From Pseudogymnoascus destructans (Eukaryota; Ascomycota; Leotiomycetes; Thelebolales; Thelebolaceae), in NCBI RefSeq assembly GCF_001641265.1, contig NW_020167539.1, positions 62,001-126,000 of the forward strand: a stretch of 64,000 nt of DNA. Reading direction: 5' to 3'. A program made the translations under genes and the position numbers. The notes under the pieces are model-generated. The model did no database searches. It was given only the letters and a program-made list of their open reading frames with translations, and was not told where the DNA came from. Positions 1-9,602 of this stretch are shown here, in pieces. Each line of letters starts with the position of its first letter. Position 1 is the first letter of the stretch.

Positions 1-1247
1 TCGCTGGCAGCTACCTCCGTGGATCTGCATTCAACTTCTTTGAGCCATATCTTAGAAGACTTAGTGGCAACAACCAAAATACCACTACACCTTTGATTAC
101 CTCTTATGACCAGTTTCAAGAGGAACTTACCAGGACCTTTGGAGACATCAACGAAACTGCTACAGCAGAAAGAGAGCTACAGAAGCTATGTCAAAAGACC
201 TCTGCTGCTCAGTATACAACAGAATTTAGGAGAAGCACTTCTCACTTGACTTGGAATGAAGAAGCCTTAGTCTTCACTTACTACCAAGGGCTCAAGAGCT
301 CTATTAAGGATGAACTCAGCAAAGAAGAACGCCCTACAACACTTTAAACACTTATAGAGAAAGCTGTCAGACTTGATGATAGGCTTTTTGAAAGAAGAAA
401 GGAGAAGAACCAAGACTGGCATCCAACAAGAAATTCAAACAATTACACCTCTACACCAACTGCTAAGGACTCAGCATCTGAACCTATGGACTTAGACGCC
501 TCTATAAAGAGATCTACAGCAAATCCAGCACCTCAGCCTACAAGAAGCCCTCAAAAACTGAAAAGGGGTAAACTTACTCCTCAAGAAAGAAAACACAGAA
601 TGGACAACAACCTTTGTTTATACTGTGGCAAAGGGGGGCACAGAATTCAGGAGTGCTATTCAGCACGGGGGAGTGCTGATTCAAAACATATAGCAGCCTC
701 AGACACAGTCACAGCTGTTATTCCTGAAAAACTTGAAAAATCCCCACCAGGCACAACTTCAACTGAGACTACAACTTCTCCCCTAGACAACAAAGATGTG
801 TCGATGGTGCTTTCTCAGAGTTTCACACACCTGTTAATCCCTATTCAACTCCATTTCAAACAACAGGTGTTATCTACAAGGGCTATGATAGACTCAGGGG
901 CAACAGGCAACTTTATATCTCAAGACCTCATCTTGACACACCAGTTACCTACAATTCCCAAACGCACTCCAGAGTTGCTCCGAGTCATTGATGGAACACC
1001 TATCAGTTCAGGTTCCATTACCTGCAACACCCCAGTACTCAAACTTGAGATTCCCCTAGGAAAATCAACATTTTCAGACACCATCTCTTTAGATGTTATA
1101 CCAATGAAGTACCCAGTCATCCTAGGTCTTGCATGGCTTCAAAGGCATGATCCAACTATCAATTGGAAGCATTTATCGCTTGGGTTTAGCCCAAATCCTG
1201 AGCTCAATACTGAAAAAACCCTTCAAGCCTCAGTTACCCCTATTCAG
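1..1247 (+). pseudogene. Ty3/Gypsy gag-protease fragment, open at the window edge
   Basis: Gag and the start of the protease of a Ty3/Gypsy retrotransposon, read in one frame. Positions 93-344 match the capsid-like retrotransposon gag domain. A TAA at 345-347 interrupts the frame, which then reopens and runs to the LTR at 1248. A CCHC zinc knuckle (CLYCGKGGHRIQEC) lies near 619-660, and the aspartic protease motif (MIDSGATGNFIS) near 886-921. The sequence differs clearly from the gag of the next element, so it is a separate family. The 5' end lies outside the window; the 3' part (RT, integrase) is missing, replaced by the LTR at 1248. It is a dead fragment. Domain calls are firm; the family name is not attempted. 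Confidence 0.85.
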
Positions 1248-1635
1248 TGTTACGACGGAACAAGAAGGCTGGCCAACTACAGGACAGGAAGGAGGGAGGT
1301 GCATGAGACCGGCCCTGGTACCTGGAGGGGCAGCGGGGAATAGTAGTTCCGAAAGTATCACGTGACGGACTCGCAGGATGATGAGAAGAATCCTAAGAGT
1401 CCAGGACTCCGAGGACTCAAGTGAGTTCCCAGGAGTCCACTAGGCACGACGCCACTATATAAGTAGATAGTTAGTTCTTAGATAGGAGCTTCGTGCTCAA
1501 CTCAATACAGTATTTGTTATATACTAGTAACGTGTTACTTGAAGCCTTTGTGTCTGATCCCCTGCCTCCTCTGATAAGTAAACCTTTACGCAAGAGAACC
1601 TCTGTGTCTTCTATCATTTAGAAGTCAGCGTTACA
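1248..1635 (+). repeat. LTR family A, U3 type 1 (5' LTR of Ty3 element 1)
   Basis: A 388-bp LTR beginning TGTTACGACGG and ending GCGTTACA. A TATA-like CACTATATAAG sits near 1450, followed by a stretch shared by all family A copies up to the end. The same U3 type appears in the solo LTR at 21564-22038. The LTR at the other end of this element (7704-8101) has a different U3, so the two LTRs are not simple copies of each other. The 5-bp flanks (TTCAG upstream here, GCATC after 8101) do not form a target-site duplication. No canonical TGG primer-binding site follows directly. Confidence 0.85.
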
Positions 1636-1681
1636 CTTTGAGCACCACTTCTACGAGGCACTGGCTCATACACAAAGCAAC

Positions 1682-3406
1682 ATGTCTGTCGTCAGTTCGA
1701 AGGGGAAAACCCCCACCATGCCAACTTCGTCTCAGAGGTCTAAGCCTGAGAATGAAGAGATGCCCGACGCACCCACCGTCAACGAACTCAAGGAAACTCT
1801 ACGCGTCAAGTTGCCCGACACTTACTCCGGCAACCGAAAGGAACTTGAGGTGTTTTTGCTACAGGTCGAACTGTACCAGCACTTCAATGACGAGAAGTTT
1901 CCCACCCAGGAGAGCTATGCCCTGTGGACTACGTCCTACCTTAGGGGGGAAGCCCTGCGATGGGTCGAACCATTCCTCAAGGATTATTTCAAATATGAAA
2001 GTACCAATGGAAGCATGGCAACTACCCAAGGCATGTTTGGCAGTTGGAAAGGATTCTGTAAGGAAATCCGTCGCATGTTCGGCGATATCGATGAGATCAA
2101 GACTGCGGAAGACCATCTGTACGCACTAAAACAGACTGGCAGCACTCTCACGTATGCCACGGAGTTCCAGAGATACGGCAATCAGACCGGCTGGGATACC
2201 AGCGCACTCATCAGCTACTATCGCCGTGGGCTGAAGAGTAATGTCCGAATGGAACTTGCACGCATGGAAACTCAACCAACGGATATGGTGTCTCTCATCG
2301 AGCACACCGTCCGAATCGATAACCGGATGTATGAATTCCAGAAGGAACGTCGAACCTACGACAACCCAAAGAAGTACAACAGGTACCGAGGGAACGAAGG
2401 CCGAAGACGGGACAACCACCCACGAGACAATCGTTGGTCAGACCCTATGGAACTTGATGCCACATTCAAAACCGGACGACCCCGTGACCCAAAGAAGGAG
2501 AGACAAGTTAAGGAACGACTCTGTTTCAACTGCAACAAACCTGGCCACATGGCCCGGGACTGCAGGCAGTCAAAGAAAGGGGACAGTGGAAGGAAGTTCG
2601 GCAAGCAACTTAACGCCACCTGGACAGCACAGTTGAACGCAACGTTTGTGAGCAAACAAGACTGGGGAATAAACGGCGAAAGCACCCCAGAAGACGAGAG
2701 CTCAGACGAAGGGTCGGAGGCGGAATCGTTCACCGTCTCAGAACAGGAGACCTTCGACGAACTCGCACCCACAGGTCCAATGAGTCCTCGGTGCAAGGAT
2801 GTAGTAAAAGGCATGGCCAGACACGCGCATGAGAAGATTAGGAACGCGAGAAACGAACCTAACAGCCGGAGGAGGATCCCTACGCTTAAAGGAATCTACA
2901 CAAACCTACTGCAGGGATTACCACAAGAATGTCTAGTGGATGACTGCAAGGACGACCTCTGGAGATACTACGACCAACTAACGAATACCCGCAGGCTGCT
3001 TGGCACGTCCCCAGATGTAGCTAAGTTGGAAGCCCAAGAAGCGGAAGAACTGGAGAAGGATGTCGAGCATATGGCTAAACTGAAGAATATGAAAAGCGTC
3101 AAACTTTACTACCAGGACCGCAGGAGAGCCCTGGAGAAGTACGACGAGAAAGCCAGAGATATGCTCCGACGGGAAAATGCAAGACCCACTCCACTCATCG
3201 AAAGGAGAGCCATGGAGCAACTAGACACGTTCTCCACGCCTCCGAGGGAAGATAGTGCATGGGTGAGAGGACAGCGGGAACTATCAACGACAGACGCAAC
3301 AGAGACTGATTATCCCTGGCACGCGTATGTCTACTGGGAGTATTGCAGCGAAGATGACTGCAAGCTCCACTGGAAAAAGAAACACCAGAATCAGTTGTTT
3401 CCTTGA
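1682..3406 (+). CDS. Ty3/Gypsy Gag polyprotein, element 1
   Basis: A 574-residue ORF starting at an ATG 47 bp after the 5' LTR. Residues about 35-220 form the retrotransposon gag (capsid-like) domain, and a CCHC knuckle (CFNCNKPGHMARDC) lies at about 280-293. The rest is charged and low in complexity, acidic from about residue 335 and then basic/helical. Gag packages the element RNA in cytoplasmic virus-like particles. Pol follows 280 bp downstream in a different frame. The intervening stretch has stops in all three frames, so pol expression would need a frameshift, a splice or a separate initiation that I cannot identify. The ORF itself is intact. Confidence 0.9.
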   Translation: MSVVSSKGKTPTMPTSSQRSKPENEEMPDAPTVNELKETLRVKLPDTYSGNRKELEVFLLQVELYQHFNDEKFPTQESYALWTTSYLRGEALRWVEPFLKDYFKYESTNGSMATTQGMFGSWKGFCKEIRRMFGDIDEIKTAEDHLYALKQTGSTLTYATEFQRYGNQTGWDTSALISYYRRGLKSNVRMELARMETQPTDMVSLIEHTVRIDNRMYEFQKERRTYDNPKKYNRYRGNEGRRRDNHPRDNRWSDPMELDATFKTGRPRDPKKERQVKERLCFNCNKPGHMARDCRQSKKGDSGRKFGKQLNATWTAQLNATFVSKQDWGINGESTPEDESSDEGSEAESFTVSEQETFDELAPTGPMSPRCKDVVKGMARHAHEKIRNARNEPNSRRRIPTLKGIYTNLLQGLPQECLVDDCKDDLWRYYDQLTNTRRLLGTSPDVAKLEAQEAEELEKDVEHMAKLKNMKSVKLYYQDRRRALEKYDEKARDMLRRENARPTPLIERRAMEQLDTFSTPPREDSAWVRGQRELSTTDATETDYPWHAYVYWEYCSEDDCKLHWKKKHQNQLFP

Positions 3407-3687
3407 TCCTCGCCCAGGATACACTTCAGAGACACAGAGCAAGTTCACGCCCTCAGGCGAAGCCAGTCTGAAGGGGACTTGCCTATCAAAAGCGAACAGG
3501 TATACGAAAGATATCTACACCTGCTGAACGACGCAGCAGAGACAGGGAGACGATCTCCCCCAGGACCTCCATTGGAAGCGGATGAATACTATCCCTCCTC
3601 GGACGAGTCAAAAAACTAGGAGTCCTCGACGGTAGGCCACCGGCGAGTGACACGAAGAGGCCTAGTACAGACCAGCTATGCGCCACG

Positions 3688-6615
3688 ATGGGCAGCATGC
3701 AACTATATGTGGTCGCTAAAATACAACAGCGACACCTCCGAGCAATGATTGACTCCGGAGCGACGGGCAACTTTATGACAAAGAAAGTAGCAGATACACA
3801 GGGCTTCAAAACAACAATGAAAGCCGAACCATACCCGTTAATGGTCATAGATGGAGAGCCCATCTTGACTAATGAAGGAATGGTGACCCACGAAACGGTC
3901 CCATTAGAAATGGTCATGCTACACGGGCACAAGGAAACGATTCAGTTTGACATCGTGCACATGGACAACCATGCGTGCATCCTTGGTGTGCCATGGCTCA
4001 AGAAACACAACCCCCAGATCGACTGGTGGAACGAGAAAGTTGTGATGAGCCAGTGCGCGTGTGAACAACGGACGGACACGCGACAATGCGAGCAACCGTC
4101 CCAGGGCCGGAAGGAGTTATGTGCAACCTCCGAGCTCGATGACCTAGCCCAGGCATCCTCACCGACGAGTATACCAGTGGAGTACAAGGAATACGAGCAA
4201 TTATTCCAGGAAGGCCCTAAGAACGAGGCGCTTCCTAAGCACCAACCATGGGATCACGAGATACCCCTAGAGAAAGACAAGAGTCCACCGTTCGGACCAA
4301 TATATCAGCTATCAGAAAAAGAGCTAAAGGTACTCAAGGAGTACATTGATGATAACCTAGCAAAAGGATTCATCAAACCATCCACATCACCCGCAGGAAG
4401 TCCGGTGCTTTTCGTACCAAAGAAAGACGGCTCCCTACAGTTATGTGTGGACTATCGAGCGTTGAACAACATCACAATCAAGGACAGGTATGCCCTGCCG
4501 TTAATCAACGAACTACACGATAGATTTCAAGGAGCAAAGATCTTCAGTAAGCTAGATCTGCGAGGAGCATACAACCTGATCCGAATCAAGGCTGGGGAAG
4601 AGTGGAAAACAGCATTCTGCACCCGCTATGGCCTATTCGAGTATCAAGTCATGCCCTTTGGGCTAACAAATGCACCCGCATCCATGCAACGACTGATGAA
4701 TGATGCTTTGCATGAATACTTAGACATCTTTACCATTGTCTACTTAGACGACGTCCTGGTGTATTCAGCAACCAAGGAGGAGCATGTCAAGCATGTCAAA
4801 CTCGTCCTGAAGAAACTAAAGGAGTACAGCTTACTCCTCAAACCAGAGAAGTGCGAGTTCCATAAAAACCAAGTCGAATTCTTGGGTTACATTATCGGAA
4901 CGCACGGCATCAAGATGGACCAAGCAAAAGTAACGGCAGTGTTGGAATGGCCAACACCGACCACGGTCAAGGAAGTGCAAGCCTTCCTAGGCTTCGCCAA
5001 CTTCTACCGAAGATTCATCTCGGGATATTCCAAGGTAGCTCAACCACTCACGGAGCTTACCAGAAAGGATCTCAAATTCAAATGGACGGACAAGGCAGAG
5101 GCTGCTTTCCAGGAACTTAAGACGAAGTTCACGGAAGCACCTATCCTTGCTACATTTGACCCTGCAAAGAAGATCATCCTCGAAACGGACTCTTCTGACT
5201 TCGCAATTGGAGCATGTCTGAATCAACCAGACGAGAACGGTAAGTTCAAACCAATTGCGTACTACTCTAGGAAACTGTCACCCGCGGAACTTAATTACGA
5301 CATCCACGACAAAGAGCTACTGGCTATTGTCGTTGCCTTTGAGCAGTGGCGAGTATATCTTGAGGGACCCACCTACCCTGTGCAGGTATGGACGGATCAC
5401 AAGAACCTCATATACTTCACCACGACCAAGGTTTTAAACCGCAGACAAGTCCGCTGGGCAGAAACCCTCGCAGCCTACAACTTCACGATAACCTATCGCA
5501 AGGGCTCCGAGAATGCAAGAGCAGATGCTCTCAGCAGACGGACCGACTACGCCGGCCCAAAGGAAGAAAGACATAGAGCAATTCTGAAGAAAACAGATGC
5601 AGGAATACAGTACAACGAGTTACTAGCGACGATCTCAGTCATCGAAGATACAGAACTCGAGGAAAGACTCAAGAAAGCTTACGCAACAGACGAATGTGCC
5701 AAGCGAGTCTTGTCCAAAGTCGAAGGCGACTTCGCCATCGACGAACAAGGATTGATTCGATACAAAGGGTTAGTGTATGTCCCAAGTCAAATGAGACGCC
5801 CGCTGGTGCAAGAACAACACTCGTTACCAGCACACGGTCATCAGGGAGTAACACGAACCTTCGAACGAATCACTCGACACTACTACTTCCCAGGTATGAG
5901 GAAGCAGGTAGAGACAGTGGTAAGAGAGTGCGACATTTGCAGCAAGTCAAAATCCAATAGGCATCTGCCATACGGACAACTCAAGTCGACACCAGTACCA
6001 AAAGGAGCGTGGAAATCAATAGCTTTGGACTTCATCGTCAAGCTTCCACCCTCCAAGGACCCGTTAACAGGAATAGAATACGACTCTATCCTCGTCATCA
6101 CGGAAAGACTCACGAAATATGGGAAGTTTATACCATATCTAGAAGCTAGCGACGCCGAGGCGCTCGCATATACCTTCATTCGAGTCATATTAGCCGATCA
6201 TGGGATGCCAGAAGAAATCATCTCAGATAGAGACAAGCTCTTTACTTCGAAATTCTGGAAATCATTGATGGCGCTACTGGGAACAAATCATAAGCTATCA
6301 ACAGCTTTTCATCCCCAGACAGACGGCCAAACAGAAAGATTAAATCAGACCCTTGAACAGTACCTGCGAAGCTATGTCAATCATCAACAGGATAACTGGG
6401 TTCAGATCTTACCCATCGCACAGTTTGCATATAACAGCGCAATGACAGAAGCAACGAAAGTCTCACCGTTCTTTGCCAATTACGGCTACGATAAAGAAGC
6501 ATATAGGCAACCAAGACCGGATGAATCACGAGCTGAACAAGCCCTGATCGTGGTGGAACAACTGAGATCGTTCCACGAACAACTTGCGATGGACATCCAA
6601 TTCTTAAATGAATGA
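3688..6615 (+). CDS. Ty3/Gypsy Pol polyprotein (PR-RT-RNaseH-IN), element 1
   Basis: A 975-residue ORF; the frame is open from 3586 and the first ATG is 3688. In order: aspartic protease (MIDSGATGNFM, about residues 20-30), reverse transcriptase with YLDD at about 352-355, RNase H (DSSDF near 498), the integrase HHCC zinc domain (HQGVTRTF to CDICSKSK, about 716-755), then the integrase DDE core with D in ALDFIV, D in ISDRDKLF and E in TERLN (about 779, 846, 882). All key catalytic residues are visible. The frame ends at TGA 6613-6615, and the following 175 codons are the natural C-terminus in the same frame. One nonsense codon, or readthrough, therefore separates the catalytic part from the chromodomain. 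Confidence 0.92.
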   Translation: MGSMQLYVVAKIQQRHLRAMIDSGATGNFMTKKVADTQGFKTTMKAEPYPLMVIDGEPILTNEGMVTHETVPLEMVMLHGHKETIQFDIVHMDNHACILGVPWLKKHNPQIDWWNEKVVMSQCACEQRTDTRQCEQPSQGRKELCATSELDDLAQASSPTSIPVEYKEYEQLFQEGPKNEALPKHQPWDHEIPLEKDKSPPFGPIYQLSEKELKVLKEYIDDNLAKGFIKPSTSPAGSPVLFVPKKDGSLQLCVDYRALNNITIKDRYALPLINELHDRFQGAKIFSKLDLRGAYNLIRIKAGEEWKTAFCTRYGLFEYQVMPFGLTNAPASMQRLMNDALHEYLDIFTIVYLDDVLVYSATKEEHVKHVKLVLKKLKEYSLLLKPEKCEFHKNQVEFLGYIIGTHGIKMDQAKVTAVLEWPTPTTVKEVQAFLGFANFYRRFISGYSKVAQPLTELTRKDLKFKWTDKAEAAFQELKTKFTEAPILATFDPAKKIILETDSSDFAIGACLNQPDENGKFKPIAYYSRKLSPAELNYDIHDKELLAIVVAFEQWRVYLEGPTYPVQVWTDHKNLIYFTTTKVLNRRQVRWAETLAAYNFTITYRKGSENARADALSRRTDYAGPKEERHRAILKKTDAGIQYNELLATISVIEDTELEERLKKAYATDECAKRVLSKVEGDFAIDEQGLIRYKGLVYVPSQMRRPLVQEQHSLPAHGHQGVTRTFERITRHYYFPGMRKQVETVVRECDICSKSKSNRHLPYGQLKSTPVPKGAWKSIALDFIVKLPPSKDPLTGIEYDSILVITERLTKYGKFIPYLEASDAEALAYTFIRVILADHGMPEEIISDRDKLFTSKFWKSLMALLGTNHKLSTAFHPQTDGQTERLNQTLEQYLRSYVNHQQDNWVQILPIAQFAYNSAMTEATKVSPFFANYGYDKEAYRQPRPDESRAEQALIVVEQLRSFHEQLAMDIQFLNE

Positions 6616-7140
6616 TCCGCCGCATACGCAAACAAGAAGCGCAGTGTGGAACCTGCCTTCAAGGAGGGAGATAAAGTATACCTACTCTGGAAACATATCA
6701 AAACGAAACGACCAAGTACAAAGTTGGACTTCAAGAAATTGGGACCATTCAAAATATTGAACAAAGTCAGCTCAGTTAATTACAGACTGCAGCTACCCAA
6801 GAAGTCTAGACTACACCTGGTATTTCATGTCTCACTACTGGAACCAGCAAGAGGAAATACCCCAATTGTGACCAATACGGAACTTCAACCAGAGAATGAG
6901 ATTGTTGAATACAAAGTCGAAGCGATCCTAGACAGAAGGTTAGTAGGACGCAAAGAAGAGTTTTTGATAAAATGGAAGGGTTATGAACCTACGGACAATT
7001 CATGGGAAACGGTCAGAAACCTTAGCTGTCCAGAGCTACTGGAGGCGTTTCGCCGTCGACACCCAAGCGATCAAAGAAGCCAGGAGACAGGGCCACGAAA
7101 AGGTCCTCGTCAGGGGCAGCACCCTCGGAAACGGCAGTAG
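6616..7140 (+). CDS. Pol C-terminus: integrase tail with chromodomain, element 1
   Basis: Same frame as pol, directly after TGA 6613-6615; no ATG begins it. The first part is the integrase C-terminal SH3-like region (EPAFKEGDKVYLLW; LHLVFHVSLLEP). A chromodomain follows (YKVEAILDRR, EFLIKWKGY, NSWETV), with the aromatic cage positions Y, W and W in place. Chromodomains of this class guide integration to heterochromatin (known for chromoviruses). Because only one stop separates it from the catalytic domains, the element is either recently inactivated or relies on readthrough. The ORF closes at TAG 7138-7140. Confidence 0.85.
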   Translation, partial: SAAYANKKRSVEPAFKEGDKVYLLWKHIKTKRPSTKLDFKKLGPFKILNKVSSVNYRLQLPKKSRLHLVFHVSLLEPARGNTPIVTNTELQPENEIVEYKVEAILDRRLVGRKEEFLIKWKGYEPTDNSWETVRNLSCPELLEAFRRRHPSDQRSQETGPRKGPRQGQHPRKRQ

Positions 7141-7207
7141 AAGGGCTGTGCAAGAGAGTCCCTTTGACCTCTGCCTCCCTACACTCCTTCTCCTCTGCTT
7201 CATCCAA

Positions 7208-7594
7208 TTAGTCCAAAGATTTCAGACCACGACGCAGCATCTCAACACCGCAGGTTTTGATCTTCTGCTGTTTGCGAAGATGCATGCGACGGGCATATGC
7301 TTCTTGAGCGCAGAGGTGAGCCTCTCGCTCCTGAGATGCCGCCGCTTCCTCTTCTACCTCAAGACGCACTTCTTCTTTTCGAAGCTTCTCCCAATCAGTT
7401 GGAGAAGGGGCGCAAGCGTTGCATTTGGAATTGCGACGAGTACATTCACTACAATGATGACTACCAGCAACAACAATACAGAATCGATTGTTGTGAAGAC
7501 AGCTGGAACATGGCGACATTAGGTTTCCATTCTTTTCAATACGGTCTGCAAGAAGATGACGTTCTTTGATTTTTATGTGTCTACTAGAAGACAT
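7208..7594 (-). CDS. Antisense small protein with Zn(II)2Cys6-like cluster, Ty3 element 1
   Basis: A complete 128-codon ATG-to-TAA ORF on the strand opposite to pol, between the chromodomain and the 3' LTR. Residues about 28-56 carry six cysteines spaced C-X2-C-X6-C-X8-C-X2-C-X6-C, which fits the fungal Gal4-type Zn(II)2Cys6 pattern. The first residues (MSSSRHIKIKER) are basic, and the C-terminal half is a charged, likely coiled helix (KLRKEEVRLEVEEE). A truncated relative starts at 8280. The gene is convergent with pol, so its promoter must lie in or next to the 3' LTR. DNA or RNA binding is an inference from the cysteine spacing; no function is demonstrated. Confidence 0.65.
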   Translation of the reverse strand: MSSSRHIKIKERHLLADRIEKNGNLMSPCSSCLHNNRFCIVVAGSHHCSECTRRNSKCNACAPSPTDWEKLRKEEVRLEVEEEAAASQEREAHLCAQEAYARRMHLRKQQKIKTCGVEMLRRGLKSLD

Positions 7595-7685
7595 GGTAAG
7601 CAGCGCAACCTGCTCGACAATTAAGTGGGCATCACCCTACTTAAGTAAGCGATTCCTTAATCAGCAAGACCTAAGGGACTAGGCC

Positions 7686-7703
7686 TTTTGGAGGAGGACC
7701 TAG
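7686..7703 (+). other. Purine-rich tract next to the 3' LTR (PPT candidate)
   Basis: A G/A-rich stretch (GGAGGAGGACC then TAG) ends exactly at the TG of the 3' LTR, where the plus-strand primer of an LTR retrotransposon is expected. It is not a perfect purine run. Confidence 0.5.
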
Positions 7704-8101
7704 TGTTACGGCTACAGTAACGTGACGTCATGGTTACAGGACCAGGGCCTAGTAACGTGACGTGTGAGTCACAGGGGGCAAGCGGGGTAGGCTGCCATGT
7801 GACGGGGCTAATGGATAGTTGCAGAAACTAGTGGATATTGGATAGTTGAGCTATCCACGAACTATCCTGAATATCTAGCTATCCGCCAACTATCCAGATT
7901 ACCCATGAGGCACGACGCCACTATATAAGTAGATAGTTAGTTCTTAGATAGGAGCTTCGTGCTCAACTCAATACAGTATTTGTTATATACTAGTAACGTG
8001 TTACTTGAAGCCTTTGTGTCTGATCCCCTGCCTCCTCTGATAAGTAAACCTTTACGCAAGAGAACCTCTGTGTCTTCTATCGTTTAGAAGTCAGCGTTAC
8101 A
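7704..8101 (+). repeat. LTR family A, U3 type 2 (3' LTR of Ty3 element 1)
   Basis: A 398-bp LTR, TGTTACGGCTAC to GCGTTACA. From the GGCACGACGCCACTATATAAG block onward it is nearly identical to the LTR at 1248-1635, but the upstream U3 is unrelated and contains repeated GATAGTT / AACTATC motifs. The same U3 type occurs at 23707-24104 (reverse) and 57975-58338. No target-site duplication pairs with 1248. This suggests recombination between two related elements, or transposition of an element with mixed LTRs. Confidence 0.85.
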
Positions 8102-8280
8102 GCATCACACCGCGCATTGACGCGAACACATTCACTACAGCGTTTCGAATCGTCAGAAACAACACACTTCAAGTGTTTCTTTTCGCAACAGTTACAAGAA
8201 GGCATCTCGAAGCCAGTAGCCAATATCCTTTGGGAAAGAGCAAGACGTTCTTTGATTTTGGTATGTTTGGAAGAAGACAT
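8102..8280 (-). pseudogene. Truncated antisense Zn(II)2Cys6-like gene (second Ty3 copy)
   Basis: Begins at an ATG (8280) with MSSSKHTKIKERL, clearly homologous to the start of the 7208-7594 protein. The six cysteines again follow C-X2-C-X6-C-X8-C-X2-C-X6-C. After the last cysteine the frame runs into the LTR at 8101 and stops there at 8077. Directly upstream of the ATG, from 8285, is an LTR family A end fragment, so this is the 3' edge of a second, mostly deleted Ty3 element. The cysteine block is conserved although the flanks are not. Confidence 0.65.
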
Positions 8281-8284
8281 GGTT

Positions 8285-8376
8285 AAAGCCTTTGTGTCTA
8301 ATCCCCTGCCTCCTCTGTCAAGTCAACCTTACACAAGAAACCTCTGTGCTTCTATCGTTTAGAAGTCAGCATTACA
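8285..8376 (+). repeat. LTR family A, 3'-end fragment
   Basis: About 92 bp matching the last part of LTR family A (AAAGCCTTTGTGTCT to GTCAGCATTACA). The U3 is missing. It separates the truncated antisense ORF from the hAT remnant. Confidence 0.8.
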
Positions 8377-9602
8377 AGTAGCAGATGTTCCAACAACAAC
8401 AAATCAGCCATGGAGCTTTACTGAAAGATGGCGATGTACGATGTATGGCACATTTTATAAATCTAGCTGTTCAAGCAGCTCTTATGACGATGAAAGCTGT
8501 ACCATCAGAAGAGCTTGATAGCTATCAAGTTCAAGAGGGTTTAGCTTATACTCGGATTAATGCTATCTATTCCGAAAAAGAAGAAGTTGTTAACGCTTTA
8601 ACAATGCTCCGCAAGCACATCTATGTGTTTAGGAATTGTCGAGGGTGGAAGGGTAGTCTTCGTTCTCACGCTATAGCCACTGGAATCAAGCCTGTTACTC
8701 TTACAATTGATATGCCAGTATGATGGAACTCAACATACCATATGCTTCAAAATGCATTGTCAATGGATAAAATTAAGAAGATCAAGAAGACTGTTAAGCA
8801 TACATGTATCAACGAAGCTTGTACTGCTGCATTCAACAAATTAAACGACTATTTCTCACTTGCACAAGCCAACGGTCAAGCCATTCAATAGTTGCAACAA
8901 TATTTGACTTCTATTTGCCTGAAAGCTTTTATAACACAAGCAAAGAACGAGCAAGAGCATAGTTTGCAGCTTGTTATAACAAGTATAAAGCATGGGACAA
9001 TGATATTCGAGCAGAGGAAATGGATGCTATGCTTGATAACGAGGATAAGGATATACCTCAAGAAGTGGACTCTGAGGATGAGATGTTTAAGCATCGAAAG
9101 CCTATACTTCAAAAGAGTTTGAATGGAGACGGTGGCTTAATGAGCCAGGAGTTGATAAGCCTGAGACTAATATCCTTAAATATTGGCAAGCAAAGCAGTA
9201 TCAGTATCCAATAATTGCAAAAATAGCTCGAGACTATTTAGCAATTCCAGCAACATCAGCAGCATCAGAACGGGTCTTTAGCCAAGGAGCTGACATTGTC
9301 ACAAAAAGGAATAGACTATTTCCTTCAACAATTAGATATTTACTATGTCTACGGGATTGGGGGATAATTGTCGACGATGAGGATGTCGAAGATGAGGATG
9401 TCGAAGATGCAAGTGAAGATATAGGTTAGGCATAGTTAAATATTTTCCATAGTTTTCAATATTCTATACACTCTATTTAAGCCTCAAAGATTCGAATCAT
9501 GAGTCGAATTAGATTCGAGTCATGATTCGGCGAATACCTCAAAAATATGAATGAATCACCAAATCGCCGAATCGTATTCGGGAGATGATTCGCCGCACAC
9601 TG
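8377..9602 (+). pseudogene. hAT transposase remnant with 3' terminus
   Basis: Pieces of a hAT transposase homologous to the intact one at 51845-54058. The segment 8390-8723 matches its middle (VRCMAHFINLAVQAAL; RKHIYVFRN; IDMPV), then a TGA and a deletion. The segment 9030-9426 matches the C-terminus, including the dimerisation domain (YLAIPATSAASERVF; STIRYLLCLR). Stops and frameshifts are frequent. GATTCG/CGAATC subterminal repeats follow, and the 3' end CGCCGCACACTG at 9591-9602 is the inverted terminus, matching CAGTGTGCGGC of the intact element. The 5' end is missing, replaced by an LTR fragment. The insertion lies inside a GH27 gene on the other strand. Confidence 0.85.

Noticed and set aside
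3407..3687. Extra coding sequence between gag and pol of element 1
   Set aside because: All three frames have stops in this interval and no conserved motif was seen.
9590..9602. Reading KYDQC across the GH27-hAT junction as genuine enzyme sequence
   Set aside because: The bases after KYD are the hAT inverted terminus; the resemblance to the family KYDNC motif is a coincidence of the terminal CAGTGTGC.
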